Translations under genes and position numbers: made by a program
Shown: positions 17,225 to 25,309 of the stretch, one piece after another
Layout of the letters: every line of letters starts with the position of its first letter
Position numbering within the stretch: position 1 is the first letter of the stretch
Source: Vulcanimicrobiota bacterium
GTDB taxonomy: Bacteria; Vulcanimicrobiota; Xenobia; Xenobiales; JADMJV01
DNA length: 64,000 nucleotides
NCBI GenBank assembly: GCA_017307785.1
Contig: JAFKGI010000025.1
Location: 1-64,000, forward strand
Direction of reading: 5' to 3'
The notes under the pieces: model-generated
Told to the model about the DNA's origin: nothing
Database searches by the model: none
What the model saw: only the letters and a program-made list of their open reading frames with translations

Positions 17225-17521
17225 ATGAGTATCAAACCCTTCCTACTGGGCGCCCTCATGCTCTTAGCGACCATGGGCGTCGCCCAGGCCCAGGGACGGG
17301 CCCTGGAGCGCCGTCACGAAATCCGCCACGATTTGCGCGACAACAAACGGGACCTGCGCGACGCGGTCCGTGACCGCGACTGGAACCGCGCCCGCCACGA
17401 AGCTCGCGAAGTGCGCCGAGACGAACGCCGCCTCGACCGCAACACCTATCACCTGCAGCGCAGCAACAACTACAATCGTGGAACCTACCACCGCTACAAC
17501 AACTTTCGAACCTATCCTTAA
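17225..17521 (+). CDS. Small secreted basic protein, member 3 of trio
   Basis: A 98-residue protein with signal peptide MSIKPFLLGALMLLATMGVA-QAQ and an Arg/Asp/His-rich helical body (RHDLRDNKRDLRDAVRDRDW, NRARHEAREVRRDERRLDRN), ending in an Asn/Tyr-rich tail. It is clearly related to the preceding gene, with which it forms a two-gene unit. The alternating charge could let it bind polyanions such as nucleic acid or exopolysaccharide; that is speculation. A terminator follows at once. Confidence 0.7.
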   Translation: MSIKPFLLGALMLLATMGVAQAQGRALERRHEIRHDLRDNKRDLRDAVRDRDWNRARHEAREVRRDERRLDRNTYHLQRSNNYNRGTYHRYNNFRTYP

Positions 17522-17534
17522 GGGATAACCACCC

Positions 17535-17558
17535 AAGCCCCCGCCAGGGGGCTTTTTT
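17535..17558 (+). terminator. Rho-independent terminator
   Basis: AAGCCCCC-GCCA-GGGGGCTT then TTTT: an 8-bp stem, 4-base loop and T tract, 14 bases after the stop at 17521. Confidence 0.9.
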
Positions 17559-17582
17559 CCATTTCGGGCAGAAGCCAGGCTT

Positions 17583-18509
17583 ATGCATAGACTGCTCTGC
17601 GTTTTGCTCTTGACCGGAATCGCCGGCGCCGCACCGGCCCATTGGGACGGCCTGGTCGACCACGCTCCGTCTACTCAGGCCCAGGCGGACGGGCTGAGCC
17701 AGCGGTTGAATCAGGCCTATCTGGCCGAGGTGCAGCGTCTGGGCGGGCCGCAATGGTGGCTGGATTCGGTGCGCTCCCACTGTCAGGAGAACCTGAAGGC
17801 CGCCGGCGATCATCCTGAAGCGTCTCCCCTATCCGACAGCGGCAAGGCCTTTATTGCCGAATATGCGGCCGAGCAGCAGCGCTTGGCCAAACTGCAGGGG
17901 CGCTACCCCAGCGAGATCCGCTGGAGTCAGGACGAGACGGTGGGTTGGGAGATGCCCGACCGCACCTTCCAGCTGACTTTCGATGACGGTCCCAGGGCCG
18001 GTATCAGTCAACCGATTCAGGCCAGTCTGCGGAAAGCCGGCTTGCCGGCCACCTTCTTTGTGCTGGGCAAGCGCCTGGCGGAAGCTGGAAACAGACGCCC
18101 CGATTATTCCGGGTTTACGGTGGCCAGCCACAGCTATGACCATGCCAATCTGCTGGAGTTGGACGGGGTTCAACTGAGCGCCGAGTTCTCCAAGACCGAG
18201 AAGCAGGCCGGTGCCTCCGGACTGAAACTGGCCCGCATTTTTCGCGCTCCTTACGGCTCTCGCTCCACCCGGGAACTGGCCCTGATGAAGAAGCTCGGGC
18301 TGCGCTCTACCTTGTGGAACGTGGACAGCCAGGACTGGCAAGGCGACATGCAGGCCCGACCCGGCCGCATCGCCTCGCGCACCCTGGCCCTGATGTTGCT
18401 GCACCGCCACGGCATCGTGCTCATGCACGACGTCCAGCCCCAGACCCCGGGGGAACTGGCCCGCCTGCTCCCCCTCCTCCCCCGCCTCGGCTTCCACATC
18501 GCCCCCTGA
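17583..18509 (+). CDS. Secreted polysaccharide deacetylase (NodB-type)
   Basis: A 308-residue carbohydrate esterase family 4 protein. A signal peptide (MHRLLCVLLLTGIAGAAPA) precedes an alpha-helical N-terminal region of about 100 residues. The NodB domain has motif 1 TFDDGP, motif 2 SHSYDH (the metal-binding H-x3-H), motif 3 RAPYGSRS, a WNVDSQDW motif 4 and IVLMHD motif 5, so it should be a metal-dependent deacetylase of chitin, peptidoglycan or another amino-sugar polymer in the envelope. The stop codon lies in the first, degenerate unit of the tandem array that follows. Confidence 0.9.
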   Translation: MHRLLCVLLLTGIAGAAPAHWDGLVDHAPSTQAQADGLSQRLNQAYLAEVQRLGGPQWWLDSVRSHCQENLKAAGDHPEASPLSDSGKAFIAEYAAEQQRLAKLQGRYPSEIRWSQDETVGWEMPDRTFQLTFDDGPRAGISQPIQASLRKAGLPATFFVLGKRLAEAGNRRPDYSGFTVASHSYDHANLLELDGVQLSAEFSKTEKQAGASGLKLARIFRAPYGSRSTRELALMKKLGLRSTLWNVDSQDWQGDMQARPGRIASRTLALMLLHRHGIVLMHDVQPQTPGELARLLPLLPRLGFHIAP

Positions 18510-18510
18510 T

Positions 18511-18930
18511 TTCTCCGCGGAAAATCGCGGGGCCGCCGCACTCGCCCGCGGAGAACGCCACTACCAGCCCAAATTTCCGCGGAAAATCGCGGACACGCCG
18601 CACCAACCCGCGGAGAACGCCCCTCCAGCCCAAATTCCCGCGGAAAATCGCGGGGCCGCCGCACCAACCCGCGGAGAACGCCACTACCAGCCCAAATTCC
18701 CGCGGAAAATCGCGGACACGCCGCACCAACCCGCGGAGAACGCCACTACCAGCCCAAATTCCCGCGGAAAATCGCGGACACGCCGCACCAACCCGCGGAG
18801 AACGCCCCTCCAGCCCAAATTCCCGCGGAAAATCGCGGACACGCCGCATCCACTCGCGGAGAACGCCCCTCCAGCCCCAAACTCCCGCAGAAAATCGCGG
18901 AGCCGCCGCATCCACTCGCGGAAACAGGCG
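18511..18930. repeat. Tandem array 1, seven ~62-bp GC-rich units
   Basis: The core AAAATCGCGG recurs at 18521, 18583, 18644, 18706, 18768, 18829 and 18891, a period of 61-62 bp. Each unit contains CCGCG-GAAAAT-CGCGG (hairpin) and CCGC...GCGG. A period of 62 is not a multiple of three, so the array is not a protein repeat although several frames are open. There are no unique spacers, so it is not CRISPR. It fills the gap between the deacetylase stop and the promoter of the 19051 gene. It is homologous to array 2 at 39262. Confidence 0.92.
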
Positions 18931-18980
18931 CTCGCAGACAGCCCCACCCCGCATATGACTCCTTGTTTACAAGTTCGACC

Positions 18981-19009
18981 TTAACCGGCGGGTACGGCTG
19001 GCATATTAT
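18981..19009 (+). promoter_or_regulatory. Candidate promoter with overlapping palindrome
   Basis: TTAACC (18981) and TATTAT (19004-19009) with 17-bp spacing, 42 bases before the ATG at 19051. The -10 sits inside the perfect palindrome GCATA-T-TATGC, and CTTGT-TT-ACAAG lies just upstream (18962-18973). The two palindromes suggest a repressor/activator site. AT-rich compared with its surroundings. Confidence 0.45.
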
Positions 19010-19050
19010 GCGTTGGAAATATACACAGATCAGCACAGGAGCCGACCAAA

Positions 19051-19722
19051 ATGTCTATTACCGCCAATTCGCCGCGCCTCATGGTGGGGGTTCCCACCGG
19101 ATATCTGTCGCCCCAGATTCCCCCGCCCAACACCTACCACGTCAATTCGGTAGGCATCGAGATCGAGCCGGGCCTGGGCATCAGCCTCGACGGTAAAGCC
19201 ATCCTGGTGGGACCCAAGGAAGCCACCGACAAGTTCGACATCATCGGTCATCTGTCCGACGGAACCTACCCGAACCGCGACTTCCAGGTGACCCGCGAAG
19301 GCCTGCAGACGCTGGTCAACGGCCACTACGACAATCAGGATTACAGCCTCAAGCAGTCGGGCAATCAGGTGGACATCAAGGGCAAGGAAGACGTGAACAA
19401 CGTCCAGGCCCAGTTCCGTGCCGACGGCATCGACGTGCTCAGCAAATACGCTGCCCGCGCCTACACCGTCAACGTCAATGGCTCCGAGGCCACCGTCGTC
19501 TCGGGCTTCGCCGACGCTCCCAAATACAAGATCACCCAGGAAGGCAACACCACCAAGGTGGACGCCGGATTCGAAGAGGGCAACTTCAGCTTCACCCGCA
19601 AAGAAGATGGCAGCATCTTCATCGACGGCCAGCTCAAACCCCAGGATTTCGACATCAAACGCGAGGGCGGCAAGCTGGTCGTGCAGGGCTACTACCCCCA
19701 GCAGCGCTACGTTATCGGCTAA
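19051..19722 (+). CDS. Hypothetical protein with repeated beta-strand units
   Basis: A 223-residue protein without signal peptide or membrane helix. After a Pro-rich N-terminus (PTGYLSPQIPPPNTYHV) it consists of about eight short units with a recurring pattern D-(F/Y)-x-(I/V)-x-(R/Q)-x-G-(N/D)-x-x-x-V-x-G (for example YKITQEGNTTKVDAGF, FDIKREGGKLVVQGYY). This suggests a beta-meander or solenoid. A GGAG lies about 12 bases before the ATG. I recognise no family and infer no function. Confidence 0.65.
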   Translation: MSITANSPRLMVGVPTGYLSPQIPPPNTYHVNSVGIEIEPGLGISLDGKAILVGPKEATDKFDIIGHLSDGTYPNRDFQVTREGLQTLVNGHYDNQDYSLKQSGNQVDIKGKEDVNNVQAQFRADGIDVLSKYAARAYTVNVNGSEATVVSGFADAPKYKITQEGNTTKVDAGFEEGNFSFTRKEDGSIFIDGQLKPQDFDIKREGGKLVVQGYYPQQRYVIG

Positions 19723-19725
19723 AAC

Positions 19726-20835
19726 CTAGCTGACCAGGTGTCTCAGGAAAGGTCGTAATCGATTGAAGTCGAGAACGACCTTTTTGTTTGCCAGGGCGTC
19801 CTTGGACTGAGCGGCCACCTGATTGTTGGGTTCCAGCTCCAAGGCGCGCAGCAAGATCGCCATGGCCTCGGCGGAGAAGCCCTTCTTGTGTGCCATGAAG
19901 GCGGCCTCGGTGAATCGGGACGAGGCTGCCTTATGGTCGCCTTGACCCTCCAGGGCCACCGCCAGACGCACGGTGTCCGCCACCGACTCGGGTAAACAGA
20001 CCACCGTGTCAACTTCCAGGGCATCGGGCGTAATACGCACATTCAGGTACACCGTCCAGTTGGGGGTGACGGTTACGATCACGCGCAGACAGTCGGCGTC
20101 CGGAGCCTCCACGCGCACGAAGCTCTGCTTGAGAGCGGCCTCGATGTGGCCCTGATTCAAACCGAAGGGCAGCATGCACCTGGGGCCCATGCGCAGTCCA
20201 TGCTTGCGATAGACGTTCAGGCAGCGGTCCAGAGGGCTGGTGCCCAGCACTTCCGCTTCGTGGCGCTGAGGATACTGGGGAAACAGGTCCTTGTGCCACT
20301 GGGTCGCTTTACGGCCCAGGGCGATGTGCAGCTTCTGGCCCTGCACGAAGGCTTTGCCCATGCCCTGGTCGAGCGAGGTGGATAGCCAGCGCAGCCAGCT
20401 TTCGAAATCGGGAAAGAGCGCCGGGCGGAACGGCTGATCGTGAAGAAACTGAATCACCGAACCGGGCGGATTGCCAAAGGTCCCCTTGAGGTCGACACAC
20501 AGATAGTCTTCGGAACCGCTGTCCAGAACCGGGACCCAGGAGGAACTCCACCAATCGGTGGTGCCGGGCGGGCTGGGACGCTTCCAGTCTTCCACGACCG
20601 CCGCCATTTCCAGCGCTTCCAGAACCGAGCCTCCCGGACAGTGGGGAATCTCCCAGGTGCAGTCCCAAACGAGCCCGGCGGGCAGCCAGCGGAAGAACTC
20701 CTGCACCTCGGCCGGGACATTCTGAATCCCCTGGCCCAGCAGCGCGGCCAGGCGAGTCTGATCATTTCCGGCCGGCGGCAGATCAGGAATTTGGGTGCGT
20801 AGACTCTTATCCAGTTGTGCCAGCCAGGAATTCAT
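19726..20835 (-). CDS. SMI1/KNR4 (SUKH)-like protein with TPR-like C-terminus
   Basis: A 369-residue cytoplasmic protein. Residues 1-165 fit the SMI1/KNR4 pattern: helical N-terminus, WVPVLDSGSEDYLCVDL then PPGSVIQFLHD and a final FPDFESWLRWL. The middle region (about 180-290) is unassigned. The C-terminus has a short helical repeat (GDHKAASSRFTEAAFMAHKK, AMAILLRALELEPNNQVAA) like one or two TPR units. SUKH proteins often act as immunity proteins against toxins, but no toxin gene is adjacent, so a housekeeping role is equally possible. Convergent with the 19051 gene. Confidence 0.65.
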   Translation of the reverse strand: MNSWLAQLDKSLRTQIPDLPPAGNDQTRLAALLGQGIQNVPAEVQEFFRWLPAGLVWDCTWEIPHCPGGSVLEALEMAAVVEDWKRPSPPGTTDWWSSSWVPVLDSGSEDYLCVDLKGTFGNPPGSVIQFLHDQPFRPALFPDFESWLRWLSTSLDQGMGKAFVQGQKLHIALGRKATQWHKDLFPQYPQRHEAEVLGTSPLDRCLNVYRKHGLRMGPRCMLPFGLNQGHIEAALKQSFVRVEAPDADCLRVIVTVTPNWTVYLNVRITPDALEVDTVVCLPESVADTVRLAVALEGQGDHKAASSRFTEAAFMAHKKGFSAEAMAILLRALELEPNNQVAAQSKDALANKKVVLDFNRLRPFLRHLVS

Positions 20836-20897
20836 GGGTTTTCAGCGTCCTCCAGGGAGGGTGCCTTTGATCTTCCCGCGAGCGGGACCTCCATGGT

Positions 20898-22703
20898 TCA
20901 GCTTTTGCGCAGTCGAATCTTGACCGTCTCGTCGTGGCTGTGGACAGAAAGATCGGAACCTAACTCGATGGGCGCCTGGGAAGTGGCCGAAACGTCGAAA
21001 GTCTGGGCGAAACGGCACATCATCAAATTGTTCTCGAGTCGCCCCAGCGCCTGGCCGATGCAGGAGCGCTTGCCGACGCCGAAAGGCGACATCGGCGGGG
21101 TGGTTTCGTTGAAGCGGTCGGGATGAAATTCGTTGGCCGGAAAACCGGTGGCCTCGCTGCCCCAGACCTGCTCGTCACGCTGGTTGACGTAAAGGTTGGT
21201 CACCAGAGTGGTGCCTTTCTCGACGTGCACAGGCTTCTCGGCCGGGCCGACGGTCATATCTTCCTTGGCTTCGCGCATGAACAGATAAAACGGCGGATAC
21301 AGCCTCAAGGACTCATCGGTCACATTGTCCGCCTGCTTGATTTGCCCCAGCTCCTTGACGCCGGGCACGCGCGAACCGATTTTCTCGTCGATCTCTTGCT
21401 GCAGGCGAGCGTACTCGCCGGGATTGCGGGCCAGCATCAGCAAGGACCAGCCCATCAGGGTGGCCGTCGTCTCGTGACCGGCTTCCAGCAGTGAAAGCAC
21501 TTCGTGACGCAGGCGCTCCGCATCCATCGGCTGACCGGTGGAAGGGTCAACGGCCTCAATCAGCCCCGTGAGCATATCGTTGGGACGCTCGGAGCTCCGC
21601 TGCCTGGCCTCGATCAAGCCGTCCACGCTGTTCAGGGTCTCATAGGCATTGCGCAATTTGCCCATACCCGGCAGCTTGCTCAGGCTGATATCGGTGGGAT
21701 TCAAGGACTCCTTGGTCAGCCACTCGATCTGGGTGGAGAAGGCTTTCTGCATCTCGCCCAGCTGCTGGTCGTCCAGCTTGTTGCCCAGGAACACCTGCAT
21801 GGCCACATCCAGCACGGCCTTCTGCATTTCTTTACGCGGGTTGATTTCCAGCTCGCCGTTGGGGGCGGCGGCTACGCGCGCCTTGAGGTCTTCGATGTGA
21901 CGGTCGAAAATCTCGCTCAACTTGCCGACCATGGCGTCGCTGTGGACAATCTTCCCGCTCAAATGAGGGCGCAGCGTTTCCTGGATGAACTTCCAATCCT
22001 CGCCACCGCTGAGGAACATGTTTTTCTTGCCGATCAGGAAACTCGCTCCGTGGCCCTGCATCTCCGACTTCTTCCAGTTATCCTGGCCGGAATCGGTGTT
22101 CATCAAGGCCTGGCGCAATACGTCCTGACGGGTATCGAAGAGAATCTGACCTTTGGTGGGCATATCCACCGTGAAAGAGGCTCCGTGCTTGGCGTGGGCC
22201 TCGCGCAAAAAAGCGGCCGGACTATCGGTGAACTTCAGAGCCCGCAGGGCGAAGGACAGGCCGTTGACCTGAGGGGTATCGGGGATGGCTGCCAGCACGG
22301 CCGGCTGACCGGACAATGACAAGGCGGCCTGAGTGGCCAGCTTCTGCCCTTGCTCCGCCAGTTGCTCGCACTTGAGTTCACGGCGAGCTTCGGCCACCAT
22401 CTGGTTCAGCTCATCCAGGCCGGCCACCGGCTGCCATTCGCCGCCCGGCAGACGCATGCGTAACGGCTGATGAGTGTTGGCCAGTTCGATGGCTTTCTCT
22501 ACTTTGGTTTGACTCCAGCCGGTGCGCCAGAAATTGGGACCACGCTGAATTTCTACTCCCAACTCACCAACCAACTCCACCAGCGACGGGCTCGGGTTGG
22601 CGGCAGCCGGCTTGCGCGCGGCTTTGACCGGCGTCTCTTCGGCGGGGGCCGCTGTCTGCTGCGCTTTCAGAAAAGGACAACGCGTAGTGGAAGAAACGTT
22701 CAT
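20898..22703 (-). CDS. Cytochrome P450 with long N-terminal extension
   Basis: A 601-residue protein. The C-terminal ~450 residues are a P450: I-helix EAGHETTATL, ExxR in DESLRLYPP, PDRF, and heme-binding FGVGKRSCIGQALGR with the Cys thiolate. It is class CYP102/fatty-acid-hydroxylase-like in look. The first ~130 residues are not P450: an Ala/Pro-rich linker and a small domain (ELVGELGVEIQRGPNFW). No reductase domain is fused and no ferredoxin is adjacent. No N-terminal anchor helix is seen, so it is soluble. The substrate is unknown; lipids are plausible. Confidence 0.88.
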   Translation of the reverse strand: MNVSSTTRCPFLKAQQTAAPAEETPVKAARKPAAANPSPSLVELVGELGVEIQRGPNFWRTGWSQTKVEKAIELANTHQPLRMRLPGGEWQPVAGLDELNQMVAEARRELKCEQLAEQGQKLATQAALSLSGQPAVLAAIPDTPQVNGLSFALRALKFTDSPAAFLREAHAKHGASFTVDMPTKGQILFDTRQDVLRQALMNTDSGQDNWKKSEMQGHGASFLIGKKNMFLSGGEDWKFIQETLRPHLSGKIVHSDAMVGKLSEIFDRHIEDLKARVAAAPNGELEINPRKEMQKAVLDVAMQVFLGNKLDDQQLGEMQKAFSTQIEWLTKESLNPTDISLSKLPGMGKLRNAYETLNSVDGLIEARQRSSERPNDMLTGLIEAVDPSTGQPMDAERLRHEVLSLLEAGHETTATLMGWSLLMLARNPGEYARLQQEIDEKIGSRVPGVKELGQIKQADNVTDESLRLYPPFYLFMREAKEDMTVGPAEKPVHVEKGTTLVTNLYVNQRDEQVWGSEATGFPANEFHPDRFNETTPPMSPFGVGKRSCIGQALGRLENNLMMCRFAQTFDVSATSQAPIELGSDLSVHSHDETVKIRLRKS

Positions 22704-22732
22704 TCCAAATCAGCTTACCCCATGTTGGCCTT

Positions 22733-23395
22733 TTAGAAAATCCCCGGCAGCAATCGACTGCGTACGCGCTTGCGATAATCCTCGTAGCCGTCCAAATGGT
22801 GCAGCAAAAAACGCTCTTCGCGCACCACCCGCACCAGAAAACACAGCCAGACGGCAAGCAGCGCGCCGGCCGCCCAGGTCGACTCCAGCACGCAGGGGAT
22901 GGCCGTAAACACCAGCAAAAACCCAAGATATCCCGGGTGGCGCAGTCGCCCGTAGGGACCCCGATCGACGACCTTGTGCGAGAACTCACTCTGGTGACGC
23001 ACCATCGCTTCAAAAAACGGGTTGGCTTTCTGGCTGGCCACGAACAGCCCCCAACCGGCCGTGTAAAGCACCCCGCCGGCCAGCGCCCAGGGCCATTCCA
23101 GAGGGCGAGCCACTCGGCCGGAGTCCAGACCCGCCAGCACCAGCATGGCCAGCACCGAGAGCTTGAGCAAGCTGACCAGACGGTAGTCCCAGGCGGGGGT
23201 TCCTTCTAGATCGTGGCCGCGGCGGGCAAACAGAATCGGATTGTCGCGGTTCAAGCGATAGGCCGCCCACACCCAGCCGGCCACCATGGGCAGGACACAG
23301 GCATAGGCAGCCGGCCAATCCAGTCTTCCCGCCGGAATCAACAGGAAAGCCAGAAAGAACACGGCTACCAGCATTCCCAGCACCAACCACTTCAT
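22733..23395 (-). CDS. Isoprenylcysteine methyltransferase-like membrane protein
   Basis: A 220-residue polytopic protein. From ATG at 23395 (MKWLVLGMLVAVFFLAFLL) it has about five membrane helices and the ICMT/PEMT-family C-terminus: GPYGRLRHPGYLGFLL, then EERFLLHHLDGYEDYRKRV. In this family RHPxY and the E-E/Y-x-x-Y segment bind S-adenosylmethionine. It likely methylates a lipid or small molecule in the inner membrane; the true substrate is unknown. A start at 23497 would overlap the divergent gene and lacks a membrane-type N-terminus. Confidence 0.75.
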   Translation of the reverse strand: MKWLVLGMLVAVFFLAFLLIPAGRLDWPAAYACVLPMVAGWVWAAYRLNRDNPILFARRGHDLEGTPAWDYRLVSLLKLSVLAMLVLAGLDSGRVARPLEWPWALAGGVLYTAGWGLFVASQKANPFFEAMVRHQSEFSHKVVDRGPYGRLRHPGYLGFLLVFTAIPCVLESTWAAGALLAVWLCFLVRVVREERFLLHHLDGYEDYRKRVRSRLLPGIF

Positions 23396-23443
23396 CCAAA
23401 CTTGTTCGGAGGTTTTCCCGAGGCACCTACGCAAGAGTTCAGG

Positions 23444-24028
23444 ATGTGGAAGACCCTTTTGCTGTTGGTGGGGCTGACCTTGAGCGCAGCTGCTCAAGAG
23501 CTGCCCAAAACCAAGACCCCTTTGCCTTCGAGGCTTGAAATCGCCAACGCCGGCTGGCTGCGCTTCGAGAGCTGGTGTGCCGCCAACGTCATCGGCTATT
23601 CAACGGCCTCCCAAGATCAGATGGCGCGACTCTACAAAGCCATCCGCGACGAGATGAGCGCCAATCAGTCGGAAAAATTGCCCGCTCCCGCCCTGGCACA
23701 GCTGGAAACCGCCTATACGGCGGTGGGCGCCTGGTTGGAACTGCGGGCTCCCCTGGCCGGAGTCCCGGCCGGTCCGGCGCTGGCCCAACTGGCCGACCTC
23801 AAACATGAGTGCATTGACAATTGGGGTGGGGCGGCCGATCCCGACTTAAGCAAATACTGGCCCGACCCGTTCGAAGGCAAGGGAGACAAAAAGAAACTGG
23901 CCGACGAAGCAGCCGCTTTGAGTGAAGCATCCAAACAGGTTCGCCGAGTCCAAGAGCCTTCGCGGCAGAGAATGCAGCAGTTTATGCTCCGGGTGAGCGA
24001 ACATCTAACGCCCGCCGCAAAGCCTTAA
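23444..24028 (+). CDS. Hypothetical secreted protein
   Basis: A 194-residue protein starting at ATG 23444 with signal peptide MWKTLLLLVGLTLSAAAQEL. The mature part is largely helical with two Cys (SWCAAN, KHECIDNWGG) that could form a disulfide. AGG directly precedes the ATG. Its last 47 bases overlap the 3' end of the convergent kinase gene. No family is recognised. Confidence 0.65.
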   Translation: MWKTLLLLVGLTLSAAAQELPKTKTPLPSRLEIANAGWLRFESWCAANVIGYSTASQDQMARLYKAIRDEMSANQSEKLPAPALAQLETAYTAVGAWLELRAPLAGVPAGPALAQLADLKHECIDNWGGAADPDLSKYWPDPFEGKGDKKKLADEAAALSEASKQVRRVQEPSRQRMQQFMLRVSEHLTPAAKP

Positions 24029-25309
24029 GGTCGGGAAAACGCTGGGCCGGATCCTTGGCCAGCATGCGCAGCACGATTTCCTCCAATTCCGGCTCGAGCT
24101 CGGGACGAAACTTGCGCGGAGGTGGCGGCGGGTGGTGCACGGTCGCGTAAATCAGGGCCATGGTGTCCTGATCGTCGAAAGGCAGGCGGCCGCAGAGCAT
24201 GCGGTAGAGGATCAATCCGGCGGAATACTGATCGGACAATGGGTCGGGCCGGGGGTCGTCGCCCAATTGCTCGGGCGCCATGTAGTCGGGCGTTCCCATC
24301 ACCCCGCCCGCTACCGTCAAAGCCGGTACGCGCTGGTCTCGAGCCAGGCCGAAGTCCATCAATTTCAGGCGACCTTCGTTGTCGATCATGATATTCTCCG
24401 GCTTGAGATCGCGATGCACGACCCCGCGACCGTGGGCATACCCCAGAGCTTCCAGCAGCTGCGAGAAATAGTCCAGGGCCCTGGGCAGCGGCAATCCGCC
24501 CTCAGGAATTTTGTCCTTGAGAGTGACTCCCAAGACCAACTCGGTGGCCAGGTAGTCGAAGTCCTCCAGAGCCCCAAAGTCCACCACCCGAATGACGTTG
24601 GGATGATTCAGCGTCATGCTCACCTGGATCTCACGAAGGAAGCGCTGGCGAAAGTCCGGAGAATCTTTTTCCGGCCTGACAATCTTGAGGGCGCACACCT
24701 GCTCGAGGTCCAAAGTATCATCGGGGACGGCGCGGTAGACTCGAGCCATACCCCCGCTCCCAGTCGGTCGATCAATCGATAAGGCCCAATCCTGGTGCCC
24801 ACGAGAGGATCCGCGGATGAAATTCGCACCAGCCCATCCAAGCGTTTTTGACGGGCCTGCAGTTGACTCAGCAGTCGCCGGCGTCGCAAAAAATGGACCA
24901 GCAAACCCAACAAGACCACTCCGCCCACTGCCGCCAGAGGCGCAAAACGGCCGACCAGGTAGGTCAGTTGATGGCGGGGAGAAGTCGCCTTCCAGTCCGA
25001 CACGTGCAGAGCCTGGCCCTGGCCTTGCAGTCGGCGCACTTCGGCCAGTTCCAACCAGACCGTACCGGCAAAGCCGTGACCGGTGAGTCGAAATTGCCTT
25101 CGATTGCTGAAGAGCAGGTCGCCGGGATAGGGATTTTCCTCCACGCTGAAGCGAAAGACATTGGGTTGGTCCGTGCGACTCACTTCGCTGTCGGTGACCG
25201 TCCGCACATGCTCCACCGGAGGCTGACAGTCAAAGCGCACCAGCACCGGATCCGGTGCTTGAGCGGCCAGGCCGCTCGAGAGCAGCCAGACCAGCAGGCC
25301 TCGCTTCAA
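23982..25309 (-). pseudogene. Receptor-type Ser/Thr protein kinase, frameshifted in a G5 run
   Basis: Two reading frames together make one kinase. The 5' part (from 25309) has a signal peptide (MKRGLLVWLLSSGLAAQA), a ~110-residue extracytoplasmic domain, one membrane helix (LAAVGGVVLLGLLVHFL) and the start of the kinase (IGPYRLIDRLGAG). It then runs out of frame. The 3' part (from about 24750) resumes at GMARVY with ALKIV, HRDLKPENIMI, MDFGLARD and GTPDYMAPEQ intact. The break is at 24751-24755, CCCCC (GGGGG in the gene), inside the glycine loop. One more G would restore GAGGMARVY and a 442-residue protein. It could be a real inactivation, phase variation or a sequencing error. Confidence 0.85.

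Noticed and set aside
18511..18930. CRISPR-like tandem array
   Set aside because: Units are contiguous and lack unique spacers, no cas genes are nearby, and hairpin blocks fill the whole unit. The same holds for the arrays at 39262 and 47982.
18314..18958. Long ORFs through array 1 on both strands encoding Arg/Pro/Gly-rich repeats
   Set aside because: The 61-62-bp period shifts frame each unit, there is no start signal or RBS, and the peptide is a by-product of GC-rich repeats.
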